A DNA stretch of 64,000 nt from an uncultured Eubacteriales bacterium. GTDB taxonomy: Bacteria > Bacillota > Clostridia > Lachnospirales > Lachnospiraceae. The notes under the pieces were generated by a model, which ran no database searches, was not told the origin of the DNA, and was given only the letters and a program-made list of their open reading frames with translations. The position numbers and the translations under genes are program-made. The DNA is taken from contig CATOIK010000015.1 in the NCBI GenBank assembly GCA_951800645.1, forward strand, positions 1-64,000, read 5' to 3'. Positions 34,035 to 43,633 of this stretch are shown here, piece after piece. Every line of letters starts with the position of its first letter. Positions within the stretch are counted from its first letter, which is position 1.

Positions 34035-35042
34035 ATGGCACTGATCTTACCAAAAAACTATAATCCACATCTCTCCGTCCGTCAGACCCAGGAAGCAATC
34101 AAGTATATCCGGGACACATTCCAGAAGGAACTGGGCCGGGAGATGAATCTGGAGCGAATCTCCGCCCCTCTTTTTGTAGAGGAATCCAGCGGACTTAACG
34201 ATAATTTAAACGGCGTGGAGCGGCCGGTCAGCTTTGACATTTTAGCGATGCCAGGAGAAAATGTAGAAGTAGTACACTCTTTAGCCAAATGGAAACGCAT
34301 GGCTTTAAAGGAATACGGCTTCAAACCCGGAGAGGGCCTTTACACCAACATGAACGCCATCCGCCGGGACGAAGAATTAGACAATCTTCACTCCTGCTAT
34401 GTAGATCAGTGGGACTGGGAAAAAGTAATCACCAAAGAAGAACGGACTGTGGAAACTCTGGAAGAAACGGTACGGACCATTTTCAAGGTGATCAAACACA
34501 TGCAGCATGAGGTGTGGTACAAATATCCGGACGCTGCCAAGCGGCTGCCCCATGACATTACCTTTGTCACCACCCAGGAATTAGAGGACCGCTGGCCGGA
34601 CAAAACACCGAAGGAGCGGGAGAATCTGATTACCCAGGAGCACGGCTGCGTCTTCTTAATGAAAATCGGCGATAAGTTAAAAAACGGTGAGCCTCACGAT
34701 GGCCGGGCGCCGGACTACGATGACTGGCAGTTAAACGGAGACATTTTATTCTGGTACGAACAGTTAGGCTGCGCACTGGAAATCTCCAGCATGGGTATCC
34801 GGGTAGACGAAGTTTCCCTGGCAGAGCAGTTAAAAAAAGCAGGCTGCGAGGATCGCAAAAATCTGCTCTATCATAAAATGCTCTTAAACGGCGAGCTGCC
34901 CTACACCATCGGCGGCGGCATCGGCCAGTCCCGCCTGTGTATGCTCTTATTAGACCGGGCTCATGTAGGTGAGGTACAGGCCAGCCTGTGGCCCAAGAAA
35001 ATGCGGCAGGTGTGCCGGGAGCATAACATCTTCCTGCTGTAA
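34035..35042 (+). CDS. asnA: Aspartate-ammonia ligase (asparagine synthetase A)
   Basis: A 335-residue class-II-synthetase-like enzyme making asparagine from aspartate, ammonia and ATP. Motifs include [57 protein letters not shown] and the ATP-binding [14 protein letters not shown] near the C terminus. GGAGGAATATTTGT precedes the ATG. The gene is single, with its own promoter and a strong terminator at 35051-35080. Confidence 0.96.
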   Translation: MALILPKNYNPHLSVRQTQEAIKYIRDTFQKELGREMNLERISAPLFVEESSGLNDNLNGVERPVSFDILAMPGENVEVVHSLAKWKRMALKEYGFKPGEGLYTNMNAIRRDEELDNLHSCYVDQWDWEKVITKEERTVETLEETVRTIFKVIKHMQHEVWYKYPDAAKRLPHDITFVTTQELEDRWPDKTPKERENLITQEHGCVFLMKIGDKLKNGEPHDGRAPDYDDWQLNGDILFWYEQLGCALEISSMGIRVDEVSLAEQLKKAGCEDRKNLLYHKMLLNGELPYTIGGGIGQSRLCMLLLDRAHVGEVQASLWPKKMRQVCREHNIFLL

Positions 35043-35050
35043 ATACATAA

Positions 35051-35080
35051 AAAAGAGTCCAGTTCACCGGACTCTTTTTT
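35051..35080 (+). terminator. Terminator after asnA
   Basis: AAAAAGAGTCC (35051-35061) pairs with GGACTCTTTTT (35070-35080) around AGTTCACC. It works in both directions. The same stem and loop recur at 55889-55913, where the T tract has been moved away. Confidence 0.9.
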
Positions 35081-35106
35081 ATGTTTTCTATTAAACAGGA
35101 AATCCA

Positions 35107-35208
35107 CTACTCCTTCTTTGTCAGAATCTGCTCTGCAATCTGTCTGATTTCCTTTTCTTCGACAAAATTCGACACCTGATTCTTTAAAAAGGAAAAAGAG
35201 TTCACCAT
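35107..35208 (-). CDS. Possible 33-residue protein after rpiB
   Basis: The frame begins MVNSFSFLKNQVSNFVEEKE and ends AEQILTKKE before a TAG. It starts a few bases after the rpiB stop and is amphipathic and charged. No good ribosome binding site precedes it, and no family is recognised. It may be a small protein translated by reinitiation, the remnant of an upp-like neighbour, or chance. Confidence 0.3.
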   Translation of the reverse strand: MVNSFSFLKNQVSNFVEEKEIRQIAEQILTKKE

Positions 35209-35212
35209 ATCA

Positions 35213-35653
35213 TTACCGGTTCTCAATCTCCCCCAGCATCCCAACTCTCCGCTCATGGCGGCCGCCCTCATACTGATTGTCCAGCCACTCGTCTACAATC
35301 ATCTTGGCCATCTCCACGCCGATTACCCTGGCGCCGAAGGTCAGCACATTGGTGTTGTTATGCATCCGGGACAGCCTTGCGCTGTAAGGTTCGCTGCAGG
35401 TGCAGACCCGCACGCCTTTTACTTTTCCTGCTGCAATGCCAATGCCGATGCCGGTGCCGCAGATGGCAATGCCGTAATCTGCCTCCCCTGCTGCCACAGC
35501 CCGGCCTACCTTCTCGCCGTACTCCGGATAGTCGCAGCTATCGCCGGAGTTGGTTCCAAAGTCAATGACCCCGTATCCCTTGCTCTCCACATACGCCTTT
35601 ATGGCTTCCTTCATCTCCACAGCGCTGTGGTCATTTCCCATTGCAATTTTCAT
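35213..35653 (-). CDS. rpiB: Ribose-5-phosphate isomerase B
   Basis: A 146-residue RpiB/LacAB-family enzyme interconverting ribose 5-phosphate and ribulose 5-phosphate. GNDHSAVEMKEAI at the N terminus and the active-site loop GIAICGTGIGIGIAAGKVKGVRV (Cys near 67, used as catalytic base in RpiB) are present. ARLSRMHNNTNVLTFGARV supplies the phosphate-binding Arg and His residues. Length is normal. GGAAGGGAAATTTG precedes the ATG. Confidence 0.95.
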   Translation of the reverse strand: MKIAMGNDHSAVEMKEAIKAYVESKGYGVIDFGTNSGDSCDYPEYGEKVGRAVAAGEADYGIAICGTGIGIGIAAGKVKGVRVCTCSEPYSARLSRMHNNTNVLTFGARVIGVEMAKMIVDEWLDNQYEGGRHERRVGMLGEIENR

Positions 35654-35693
35654 CTTACAAATTTCCCTTCCTTTTATTTTTTAATGAAACTTT

Positions 35694-36794
35694 CTAAATA
35701 TTGGAACCCTCTGCAGCATCCAGCTTTGCATTCCGGTTCTGCAGCAGTAAATCTGCTACCGTCAGTGCAGTCATGGCTTCCACCACCACTACCGCCCTGG
35801 GTACTACCACCGGGTCATGGCGGCCCTGAATAGAAATCTCCACATTCTCTCCGTTCCGGTTCACAGTAGACTGCTGTCTGGAGATAGACGGAGTAGGCTT
35901 AAAAGCCGCCCGCAGTACAATCTCACTGCCGTCGCTGATGCCGCCCAAAATACCTCCTGCGTGGTTCGTCCGCTTCTTCACAGAGCCGTCTTCTTCCATA
36001 TAAAATGGGTCGTTATTTTCAGAACCCAAGGCCCTGGCTGCCTTAAAACCGTCTCCAATCTCGAATCCCTTTACCGCCCCAATAGAGAAAACAGCTTTTG
36101 CCAGGCAGGCGTCCAGCTTGTCAAATACCGGCTCCCCAATGCCTGCAGGAACTCCGCTCACCCGGCACTCTACTACGCCGCCTGCAGAATCCTGAGCCGC
36201 CATCATCTTCTCCATAAGCTCTGCCGCCTGTAAGGCTGCCGATGCATCCGGCATGTTAAAGGCATTCTTATCCCGTTCCGCCAGATCAAACCGCTCCTGC
36301 TCCACAGAAACGGTTCCGATACTCTTAGTATAAGCAGTCACCTGAATTCCATAATACCCTAATAATTTAGCAGCCACCGCCCCGGCTGCCACTCGTGCAA
36401 TGGTCTCCCTGGCAGAGGACCGGCCGCCTCCCCGGTAGTCCCGGATGCCGTACTTGGCGTCAAAGCAGTAGTCTGCATGACCTGGCCGGTACACATCCAT
36501 AATGGCGCTGTAATCCCTGGACCGCTGATCCGTATTCCGCACCATCATGGCGATGGGAGCGCCGGTGGTCTGTCCTTCAAAAACGCCGGAAAGAATCTCC
36601 ACCACATCTCCCTCGCTTCTGGCCGTGGTATACCTGCTCTGCCCCGGCTTCCTCCTGTCTAAATATTCCTGTATGTCCGCCTCACATAAGGGAAGTCCCG
36701 CGGGACAGCCGTCGATGGTGACACCAACGCCCTTTCCGTGGGACTCTCCCCATGTCATAATCCGAAAGGCGGTTCCAAAGGTTGAACCAGCCAT
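35694..36794 (-). CDS. aroC: Chorismate synthase
   Basis: A 366-residue FMN-dependent enzyme forming chorismate from EPSP at the end of the shikimate pathway. Signatures are TWGESHGKGVGVTIDGCPAGLPL at the N terminus, YRGGGRSSARETIARVAAGAVA (near 120-140) and AFKPTPSISRQQSTVN with the third family signature RHDPVVVPRAVVVVEAM. CAGGAGGAAGTT precedes the ATG. It lies 41 bases before rpiB and just after the lactonase gene, in one direction. Confidence 0.96.
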   Translation of the reverse strand: MAGSTFGTAFRIMTWGESHGKGVGVTIDGCPAGLPLCEADIQEYLDRRKPGQSRYTTARSEGDVVEILSGVFEGQTTGAPIAMMVRNTDQRSRDYSAIMDVYRPGHADYCFDAKYGIRDYRGGGRSSARETIARVAAGAVAAKLLGYYGIQVTAYTKSIGTVSVEQERFDLAERDKNAFNMPDASAALQAAELMEKMMAAQDSAGGVVECRVSGVPAGIGEPVFDKLDACLAKAVFSIGAVKGFEIGDGFKAARALGSENNDPFYMEEDGSVKKRTNHAGGILGGISDGSEIVLRAAFKPTPSISRQQSTVNRNGENVEISIQGRHDPVVVPRAVVVVEAMTALTVADLLLQNRNAKLDAAEGSNI

Positions 36795-36806
36795 AACTTC
36801 CTCCTG

Positions 36807-37859
36807 TTACTCTCCTACCTTTACAATTACGCAGCTATTAGGCTCATCACACTTTATCTCATTGCTGCTCATGACCAGAAGCTCCTTATCATAATCAATC
36901 TTAAAGAAGGTGATGGTGCCGCTGGTGTGATTCATCACAGCCAGGTGCTTGTCATCCGGGAAAACCGCAATGTCCTTCGGATACTCGCCGCTGATAGGCA
37001 GACAGCACATCAGCTCTAAAAGACCGGTTTCCGGATCCCGCTTATACATAGCTACGGATTCGTCTCCTGCATTGCTGCAGAACATGTGCCGCTCATCCGG
37101 CGAAAACCGCAGGGAGCAGGCAGCCGAAATGCTGCTGTACTTCTCTCCCAGAGTGGAAATGGTCTGAATCTTTTCAAACACAGGAACCCGGTCTCCAGGA
37201 TCATAGGTAAACACATCAATGACATTCTTCTGCTCATACATCAGGTACATGAACCTGCCATCACTGCTGAACCGGAAGTTTCTGGGAGCAGACTCCAAGT
37301 CGCAGGGAAGGGTGTCTACCTGCACCAGATGCTCGTCCTTCTCACTAAACCGGTAAATCTTAATCTGATCCAGGCCGGAATCCGCCGCCATGGCGTACTT
37401 GCCGTCCGGGGTCCGTCTAAAGCAGGTTACATGGGGTTTGAAGTTACGGTCTGCCACACTGCCTAAGCCCTTGTGGAACACGCCGTCCACAATCTCTCCC
37501 ACGCCGCCGTCCCGGCGCAGCCGCAGAATGGTGGCTTTTCCATCATGGAACCCGGAAACCAGCACATACTTGTCCTTTGCGTCTGTAGAAAGATGGCAGC
37601 CTCTCATTCCTTTGATCTTTCCGCTGTTCAGCCGGGAAAGGCTTCCGTTTTCCAGAATCCGGAAAGCTACAACTCCCTCGTCTGCAATGGAATACAGGGT
37701 GCGATTGTCGTTTGAGACAATTACATAGGAGGAATTATCCACCGCTACCTCGCACCGTTTGGTAAACCTGCCCTTCTCTACATCCACATCAAATACGGTA
37801 ATTCCTTCCGCTTTGCCGGTGTACGAATAGGAACCCACATATGCCATATATTTTGCCAT
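36807..37859 (-). CDS. Lactonase-family seven-bladed propeller protein (Pgl/YbhE type)
   Basis: A 350-residue beta-propeller of the 6-phosphogluconolactonase (YbhE) family. Repeated blade motifs such as GCHLSTDAKDKYVLVSGFHDGKATI, PHVTCFRRTPDGKYAMAADSG and LRFSPDERHMFCSNAGDESVAMY are visible. Family members hydrolyse 6-phosphogluconolactone or other lactones; many homologues are untested. GGGGGATAAAACA precedes the ATG. aroC follows after 12 bases, so the two may be cotranscribed. Confidence 0.87.
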   Translation of the reverse strand: MAKYMAYVGSYSYTGKAEGITVFDVDVEKGRFTKRCEVAVDNSSYVIVSNDNRTLYSIADEGVVAFRILENGSLSRLNSGKIKGMRGCHLSTDAKDKYVLVSGFHDGKATILRLRRDGGVGEIVDGVFHKGLGSVADRNFKPHVTCFRRTPDGKYAMAADSGLDQIKIYRFSEKDEHLVQVDTLPCDLESAPRNFRFSSDGRFMYLMYEQKNVIDVFTYDPGDRVPVFEKIQTISTLGEKYSSISAACSLRFSPDERHMFCSNAGDESVAMYKRDPETGLLELMCCLPISGEYPKDIAVFPDDKHLAVMNHTSGTITFFKIDYDKELLVMSSNEIKCDEPNSCVIVKVGE

Positions 37860-37926
37860 TGTTTTATCCCCCTGCTGTTCTTTTTCCTATGTGAAGAAGT
37901 ATATCACACATTCTGTAAAAAATCTA

Positions 37927-37954
37927 TTGACATGCGGATATTTTTCTGTATAAT
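37927..37954 (+). promoter_or_regulatory. Promoter of the XRE-cupin gene and polyamine operon
   Basis: TTGACA (37927-37932) and TATAAT (37949-37954) with a 16-bp spacer. Downstream, in the leader, lie the inverted repeats AGTTTA-N7-TAAACT and TTTAC-N5-GTAAA (about 37970-38026), possible sites for the XRE regulator itself. Confidence 0.6.
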
Positions 37955-38067
37955 TGGATTTGCTCTTAGTTTAAAAATACTAAACTTTTTACTTATTTTT
38001 ATATTCATTTACTATTGGTAAACTTTTTGCTTAGTATAGTGGTTTGGTATAGTTTGGAGGCGTTACT

Positions 38068-38601
38068 GTGGACATTGGATCAAAACTGAAGGAACTGCGG
38101 GTCTTAAAAGGACTTACCCAGGAAGAACTGGCGGACCGGGCGGAGATTTCCAAGGGCTTCATCTCTCAGTTGGAACGAAACCTGACCTCCCCTTCCATTG
38201 CCACCCTGATTGACATTCTGCAGTGTCTGGGCACCTCGTTAAGCGAATTCTTCTATGAGATGCCGGACGAACAGATTGTCTTCGGAAAAGCGGACTATTT
38301 CGAGAAATACGACCCGGAACTGAAAAACAACATCAAATGGATTATCCCCAATGCCCAGAAGAACCGTATGGAGCCCATCCTTCTGACGCTGGAAGCCGGC
38401 GGCGGAACCTATCCGGACACGCCCCATGAAGGGGAGGAATTCGGCTATGTGCTCTCCGGCGCCGTCACCATCCACATTGGAAGCAAGACCTACAAGGCAA
38501 AAAAAGGAGAATCCTTTTATTATGTGTGCGACAAGCAGCACTATGTTACCAGCAAGGCCGGAGCAACCCTTATCTGGATCAGCTCTCCGCCAAACTTCTA
38601 A
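38068..38601 (+). CDS. XRE-cupin transcriptional regulator (PuuR-like)
   Basis: A 177-residue regulator. An XRE helix-turn-helix at the N terminus reads [38 protein letters not shown]. The C-terminal cupin (about 100-170) has [20 protein letters not shown] and [15 protein letters not shown]. This architecture is found in PuuR and similar regulators of polyamine use. The GTG start follows TTGGAGGCGTTACT. It is the first gene before potABCD and very likely regulates it, perhaps with a polyamine bound in the cupin. Confidence 0.9.
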   Translation: MDIGSKLKELRVLKGLTQEELADRAEISKGFISQLERNLTSPSIATLIDILQCLGTSLSEFFYEMPDEQIVFGKADYFEKYDPELKNNIKWIIPNAQKNRMEPILLTLEAGGGTYPDTPHEGEEFGYVLSGAVTIHIGSKTYKAKKGESFYYVCDKQHYVTSKAGATLIWISSPPNF

Positions 38602-38627
38602 CCTTTATACCTCAGGAGGAACATAAG

Positions 38628-39704
38628 ATGAGTCAGCCTTTGATTGATTTGGTTCACATTTCCAAAACCTACGATGGAACAATGGTTCTGGATGACTTAA
38701 ATCTTTCCGTAAAGGAAAATGAGTTCGTGACTCTGCTGGGTCCCAGCGGCTGCGGCAAAACTACCACTCTGCGCATTATCGGCGGCTTTGAGACCCCGGA
38801 TACAGGAAAGGTAATCTTCGGCGGCACAGACATATCCAAACTGCCGCCCAACAAACGGCAGTTAAACACCGTATTCCAGAAATACGCCCTGTTTACTCAC
38901 ATGAATATCGCAGACAACATCGCCTTTGGCTTAAAGATCAAGGGCAAGTCCAAGGCCTACATCGATGATAAAATCAAATACGCTTTAAAGCTGGTAAACT
39001 TAGAAGGCTATGAAAAGCGTACCGTAGATTCCTTAAGCGGCGGACAGCAGCAGCGGATTGCCATTGCCCGCGCCATTGTAAACGAGCCTAAGGTACTGCT
39101 TCTTGACGAACCGTTAGGCGCTCTGGACTTAAAACTCCGCCAGGACATGCAGTATGAATTGATCCGCCTGAAAAACGAGCTGGGTATTACCTTTATCTAT
39201 GTAACCCACGACCAGGAGGAGGCCCTGACCATGTCTGATACCATCGTGGTTATGAACCAGGGCTACATTCAGCAGACGGGCACTCCGGAGCAGATCTACA
39301 ACGAGCCGGAAAATGCTTTTGTAGCAGACTTTATCGGAGAAAGCAACATCGTGCCTGGTATCATGCTGCGGGATGAGCTGGTAGAAATCTTCGGCGCTAA
39401 GTTCGCCTGCGTAGACAAGGGCTTCGGCACCAACAAGCCGGTGGATGTGGTTATCCGGCCAGAGGACATCGACCTGGTAGAGCCGGAAAAAGGCGTCTTA
39501 ACCGGCGTCTGCACCCACTTGATCTTCAAAGGGGTTCACTACGAGATGGAGGTAACCACCCCCGACGGCTTTGAGTGGCTGGTACACTCCACCGACATGT
39601 GTCCGGTAGGCAAAGAGGTAGGCATCCATGTAGACCCCTTCGACATCCAGATCATGAACAAACCTGCTTCAGAGGACGAGGAGGCCGTAGGAACCAATGA
39701 ATAA
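38628..39704 (+). CDS. potA: Spermidine/putrescine ABC transporter ATPase PotA
   Basis: A 358-residue ABC ATPase. Walker A is [11 protein letters not shown] (near 38), the signature is [15 protein letters not shown] (near 137), and Walker B is [11 protein letters not shown] (near 158), with the switch His in YVTHDQEEA. The C-terminal TOBE domain (~240-358) contains [11 protein letters not shown]. It powers polyamine import. The ATG at 38628 follows CAGGAGGAACATAAG. Its end overlaps potB by 8 bases. Confidence 0.94.
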   Translation: MSQPLIDLVHISKTYDGTMVLDDLNLSVKENEFVTLLGPSGCGKTTTLRIIGGFETPDTGKVIFGGTDISKLPPNKRQLNTVFQKYALFTHMNIADNIAFGLKIKGKSKAYIDDKIKYALKLVNLEGYEKRTVDSLSGGQQQRIAIARAIVNEPKVLLLDEPLGALDLKLRQDMQYELIRLKNELGITFIYVTHDQEEALTMSDTIVVMNQGYIQQTGTPEQIYNEPENAFVADFIGESNIVPGIMLRDELVEIFGAKFACVDKGFGTNKPVDVVIRPEDIDLVEPEKGVLTGVCTHLIFKGVHYEMEVTTPDGFEWLVHSTDMCPVGKEVGIHVDPFDIQIMNKPASEDEEAVGTNE

Positions 39705-40509
39705 AAAAATACTTGCCGGGCCGTACCTGGTGTGGATGATCGGCTTCGTCATCATCCCTCTGGCTCTTATTGTCTACTACGGACTTACGGACAGATCCGG
39801 GGCTTTTACCATGGCAAATGTACTGTCCATTACAAAGCCGGAACATATAAAAGCCCTGATGCTTTCCCTGGCTCTGTCCTTTATCAGCACAGTAATCTGC
39901 CTGCTTTTAGCCTTTCCCCTTTCCATGATTCTGCGGAACCGGGGCATGGGAAAAGGCAGCTTTATCGTGTTCCTGTTCATCCTTCCCATGTGGATGAACT
40001 TCCTTCTGCGGACTCTGGCGTGGCAAACCCTGCTGGAGAAAAATGGGGTGATCAACGGAATTTTGACAGCTCTGGGGCTTCCCCGGCAGAATCTGATCAA
40101 CACCCCCGGCGCCATTGTCCTAGGCATGGTTTACAACTTCCTGCCCTTTATGGTGCTTCCCATTTACAATGTGCTGTGCAAAATCGATGATAACACGGTC
40201 AACGCAGCCAGAGACTTAGGAGCCGGCTTCTGGCAGACCCTGATTCACATCTGGATTCCCTTAAGCCTTCCGGGCATCATCAGCGGCATCACCATGGTGT
40301 TTGTCCCGGCCCTTACCACTTTCGTGATTTCCAATTTGCTGGGTGGCAGCAAGATTCTTCTGATCGGCAATGTCATCGAACAGGAATTCATGAAAAGCTC
40401 CAACTGGAACTTAGGCTCCGGCCTGTCCCTGGTTCTGATGGTCTTTATTTTAATCAGCATGGCGCTGATTGCCAAATACGATAAAAACGGAGAAGGGAGT
40501 ACATTCTGA
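39697..40509 (+). CDS. potB: Spermidine/putrescine ABC transporter permease PotB
   Basis: A 270-residue membrane protein with about six helices. The EAA-type loop is in [26 protein letters not shown] (near 165-190). [25 protein letters not shown] is a PotB motif. It forms the channel with PotC. The ATG lies inside the end of potA after GGAGGCCGTAGGAACC, and its stop codon touches the potC start. Confidence 0.93.
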   Translation: MNKKILAGPYLVWMIGFVIIPLALIVYYGLTDRSGAFTMANVLSITKPEHIKALMLSLALSFISTVICLLLAFPLSMILRNRGMGKGSFIVFLFILPMWMNFLLRTLAWQTLLEKNGVINGILTALGLPRQNLINTPGAIVLGMVYNFLPFMVLPIYNVLCKIDDNTVNAARDLGAGFWQTLIHIWIPLSLPGIISGITMVFVPALTTFVISNLLGGSKILLIGNVIEQEFMKSSNWNLGSGLSLVLMVFILISMALIAKYDKNGEGSTF

Positions 40510-41303
40510 TGACCCGGTTAAAACGGAATTTCAAACGGATCTGGCAGGACTTTTACCTGGTAATCATCATGCTCTTTCTGTATGCGCCCATCGCCACCAT
40601 GATTGTCCTATCCTTTAACAACTCCAAATCCCGCTCCCAGTGGGGCGGCTTTACCCTGGAGTGGTACAGCCAGATGTTTGCCAGCCGGAACATTGTCTCT
40701 GCCCTGCAGAACACGCTGGCCATTGCATTTTTGTCGGCCCTCATCGCCACCATTCTGGGTACGGCTGCAGCCGTTGCCATTAACAGCATGAAGCGGGTTC
40801 CCCGCACAGTTCTGATTGGCCTTGGAAACATCCCAATGCTGAATGCTGAGATCGTCACCGGCATTTCCATGATGCTGACCTTCATCGCCTTCGGCGTTAC
40901 CATGGGATTTAAAACGATTCTGATCGGGCATATTACCTTTAACCTGCCCTATGTGCTGTTAAGCGTCATGCCCAAGCTAAAGCAGACCAGCAAATACACC
41001 TACGAGGCGGCTCTGGACTTAGGAGCCAGCCCCTTAAGAGCCTTTTTTAAGGTGGTATTTCCGGACATTCTGCCAGGGGTGCTGTCAGGCTTCCTGCTAT
41101 CCTTTACCATGTCCCTGGACGATTTTATCATCACTCACTTTACCAAGGGCGCCGGGGTCAACACCCTGTCCACCCTGATATACAGCGAAGTACGCCGTGG
41201 CATCAAGCCGTCCATGTACGCACTGTCTACGGTGATTTTTGTATCTGTGCTGATTTTACTGTTCATCAGCAACCTTTCACCCAAAAAACAGGAGAAAAAT
41301 TAA
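40509..41303 (+). CDS. potC: Spermidine/putrescine ABC transporter permease PotC
   Basis: A 264-residue membrane protein with about six helices. NNSKSRSQWGGFTLEWY and the EAA-type loop EAALDLGASPLRAFFKVVFPDILPG match PotC, and SLDDFIITHFTKGAG is a further motif of the family. GGGAGTACATTCTG precedes the ATG, which overlaps the potB stop by one base. Confidence 0.94.
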   Translation: MTRLKRNFKRIWQDFYLVIIMLFLYAPIATMIVLSFNNSKSRSQWGGFTLEWYSQMFASRNIVSALQNTLAIAFLSALIATILGTAAAVAINSMKRVPRTVLIGLGNIPMLNAEIVTGISMMLTFIAFGVTMGFKTILIGHITFNLPYVLLSVMPKLKQTSKYTYEAALDLGASPLRAFFKVVFPDILPGVLSGFLLSFTMSLDDFIITHFTKGAGVNTLSTLIYSEVRRGIKPSMYALSTVIFVSVLILLFISNLSPKKQEKN

Positions 41304-41318
41304 GGAGGAATAAGGATT

Positions 41319-42419
41319 ATGAAAAAAACTTTACTGATTCTTTCTGCTGCAGGATTATCTGCAATGCTTCTGGCCGGCTGCGGCGGTCAGACCGGCTCTG
41401 CTTCCCAGGGAAGCGGCAGCAGCGAACTTTATGTATATAACTGGGGCGAGTACATTGATGAGTCTGTAATCGAGGAATTTGAGGAAGAGACCGGCATTAC
41501 CGTAGTATACGACCTGTTTGAGACCAACGAGGAGATGTACCCCATCATCGAGGCTGGAGCTGTTTCCTACGATGTGGTCTGCCCCTCTGATTACATGATT
41601 CAGAAGATGCGGAAGAACAACCTTCTGGCAGAGATTAACTTTGACAATGTTCCCAACATCAGCCAGATTGACCCGGCCTATATGGAGATGTCAAAAGCCT
41701 TTGACCCGGAAAACAAATACTCTGTCCCCTACTGCTGGGGCACCGTAGGTATTCTCTACAACACCAAGCGGTTAGAGGAACTGGGAGTGGAGCCGCCCTC
41801 TAAGTGGGCAGATTTGTGGGACGAGCGGTTAAGCGGCGAAATCCTGATGCAGGACAGCGTCCGGGACGCTTTCATGGTTGCGTTGAAGAAAGACGGCTTT
41901 TCCATGAACAGCACCAGCGTGGAAGAACTGCAGCAGGCCAAGCAGGCCCTGGTGGAACAGAAGCCGCTGGTACAGGCTTATGTCATCGACCAGGTGCGGG
42001 ATAAGATGATTGGCGGCGAGGCTGCCGTAGGCGTTATTTACTCCGGCGAAATGCTTTACATTCAGGAGGAAGCGGCAAACCTGGGACTGGACTACACCCT
42101 GGAATATGTGCTTCCGGAAGAAGGAACCAACCTGTGGCTGGATTCCTGGGTAATCCCGGCAAACGCCAAAAACAAGGAAAATGCCGAAAAGTGGATTGAC
42201 TTCCTGTGCCGCCCGGAAATTGCCAAGAAAAACTTCGAGTACATCACCTACCCCACTCCCAACAAAGGAACTTTTGATCTTTTAGACGAGGAACTGCAGA
42301 ACAACAAAACCGTATTCCCAGACACAGACACTTTAGTGAACTGCGAAGTATTTGAATATATGGGTGATGAAACAGACGCCATTTATAACGACTTGTGGAA
42401 AGAAGTGAAATCCAATTAA
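41319..42419 (+). CDS. potD: Polyamine-binding lipoprotein PotD
   Basis: A 366-residue solute-binding protein with lipobox LLAGC (Cys21). YVYNWGEYIDESVIEEFEEETGI is the family's N-terminal motif. DVVCPSDYMIQKM, SVPYCWGTVGI and LWLDSWVIPANAKN supply the acidic and aromatic residues that hold polyamine amines. AAGGAGGAATAAGGATT precedes the ATG. It ends the potABCD group. Confidence 0.94.
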   Translation: MKKTLLILSAAGLSAMLLAGCGGQTGSASQGSGSSELYVYNWGEYIDESVIEEFEEETGITVVYDLFETNEEMYPIIEAGAVSYDVVCPSDYMIQKMRKNNLLAEINFDNVPNISQIDPAYMEMSKAFDPENKYSVPYCWGTVGILYNTKRLEELGVEPPSKWADLWDERLSGEILMQDSVRDAFMVALKKDGFSMNSTSVEELQQAKQALVEQKPLVQAYVIDQVRDKMIGGEAAVGVIYSGEMLYIQEEAANLGLDYTLEYVLPEEGTNLWLDSWVIPANAKNKENAEKWIDFLCRPEIAKKNFEYITYPTPNKGTFDLLDEELQNNKTVFPDTDTLVNCEVFEYMGDETDAIYNDLWKEVKSN

Positions 42420-42497
42420 CATGAAACAGTCCTGTATCCATAGTATATTTTAACCGCTTCGGGCCATACTATCCATGAGAAAAGGAGGTAGTGTCAT

Positions 42498-42707
42498 ATG
42501 AGAAGCAAAGCTATGGATTACACTGCACTGACCATTGCCATCATCGGGGCCGTAAACTGGGGCCTGATCGGCTTTTTCAACTTCAACCTGGTGGCAGCCC
42601 TGTTTGGAAGCACATCCTGGCTGTCCCGTATCATCTATGCCTTAGTCGGATTGTGCGGACTTTATCTGATCAGTTTCTATATGAAGACCGACAGCCTGGA
42701 GGCGTAA
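42498..42707 (+). CDS. DUF378 small membrane protein
   Basis: A 69-residue protein with two membrane helices. MDYTALTIAIIGAVNWGLIGFFNFNLV and SRIIYALVGLCGLYLI are the DUF378 pattern (YuzA-like). The function is unknown. AGGAGGTAGTGTCAT precedes the ATG, and a strong terminator follows at 42731-42765. Confidence 0.88.
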   Translation: MRSKAMDYTALTIAIIGAVNWGLIGFFNFNLVAALFGSTSWLSRIIYALVGLCGLYLISFYMKTDSLEA

Positions 42708-42730
42708 AAATTCATCAGGACCATTATAGC

Positions 42731-42765
42731 GGAAGGGGATGCTGCATTTTGCAGCACCCCCTTCC
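42731..42765 (+). terminator. Terminator after the DUF378 gene
   Basis: GGAAGGGG-AT-GCTGC pairs with GCAGC-AC-CCCCTTCC around a short loop; TTCCTTTTT follows. The GGGATGCTG / CAGCACCCC core is shared with the hairpin at 56020-56050. Confidence 0.88.
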
Positions 42766-42847
42766 TTCCTTTTTCTGCTGTTATTTCCGCCCTTTTTGTG
42801 GTATGCTGTTAGATAAGAATGTTTTCATAATAGAGAGGATTGACATC

Positions 42848-43633
42848 ATGGATCAGGCAAAGTATGAGCAGGAAATACTCCTGCTGGCCTTAAACGCCGG
42901 GCGCATCCTGCTGGAAAACGGCGCAGAGGTAACCCGCGTGGAAGACACGGTTCTGCGCATCTGCCGTCACTACGGCTTAAAATCCGCCAGCTCCTTCGTC
43001 TTAAGCAACGGCATTTTTCTGACCTCCGGCAGTGAGGAAGAAACCCAGTTTGCCAAAGTGCAGCAAATTCCTGTGAACGCTGCAAATCTAAGCCGGGTAG
43101 CAGATGTAAACCAGTTGTCCCGCCAAATCAGCGCCGGCCTCTGCACCCTGGAGGAGGCAAAAGCAGCTTTGGAGCAGATTGACCGTTCCCCAGGCTTTCC
43201 CTGGTGGGTGCAGGCTGCAGCCGCCGGCATCTCAGGCGGCTGTTTTTCCGCCATGTTCGGAGGCCACTTAAAAGACTTTTTCTGTTCCCTGATCATAGGA
43301 TTTCTGCTGCAGCTTTTCATGCTTAAGCTAGGTAAGCCCTGCTTTTCTAAAATTGTCCGCAACATTCTGGGCAGCGCTCTGGTTACCCTTCTCAGCATTT
43401 TCTGCTACCGGCTGGGACTGGGTTTTAGACTGGAAGCTCTGATGACAGGCGGAATCATCCTGCTGGTTCCGGGTCTGGCCTTTACCAACGGAATTCGGGA
43501 CATTGCTGCAGGAGACTACATTTCCGGCTCTGTCCGTATGATGGATGCCGTTCTGGTATTCTTCAGCATTGCCCTGGGCGTTGGCTTTATCATTGCCCTG
43601 GCTAACCAGATAATAGGAGGTATCCAGCTATGA
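42848..43633 (+). CDS. Threonine/serine exporter, ThrE N-terminal-domain subunit
   Basis: A 261-residue membrane protein of the ThrE/DUF1212 family. A cytoplasmic domain (ILLALNAGRILLENGAEVTRVEDTVLRIC, near 9-38) is followed from about residue 118 by five helices, with PGLAFTNGIRDIAAGDYISG as the family motif. With the next gene it makes up the two halves of a ThrE-like exporter. The ATG at 42848 follows AGAGAGGATTGACATC. The frame extends far upstream but only as a shadow of the DUF378 gene. Confidence 0.88.
   Translation: MDQAKYEQEILLLALNAGRILLENGAEVTRVEDTVLRICRHYGLKSASSFVLSNGIFLTSGSEEETQFAKVQQIPVNAANLSRVADVNQLSRQISAGLCTLEEAKAALEQIDRSPGFPWWVQAAAAGISGGCFSAMFGGHLKDFFCSLIIGFLLQLFMLKLGKPCFSKIVRNILGSALVTLLSIFCYRLGLGFRLEALMTGGIILLVPGLAFTNGIRDIAAGDYISGSVRMMDAVLVFFSIALGVGFIIALANQIIGGIQL

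Noticed and set aside
42491-42847. Upstream extension of the threonine/serine exporter frame
   Set aside because: It overlaps the DUF378 gene and a terminator in another frame. The ATG at 42848 matches the family N terminus.
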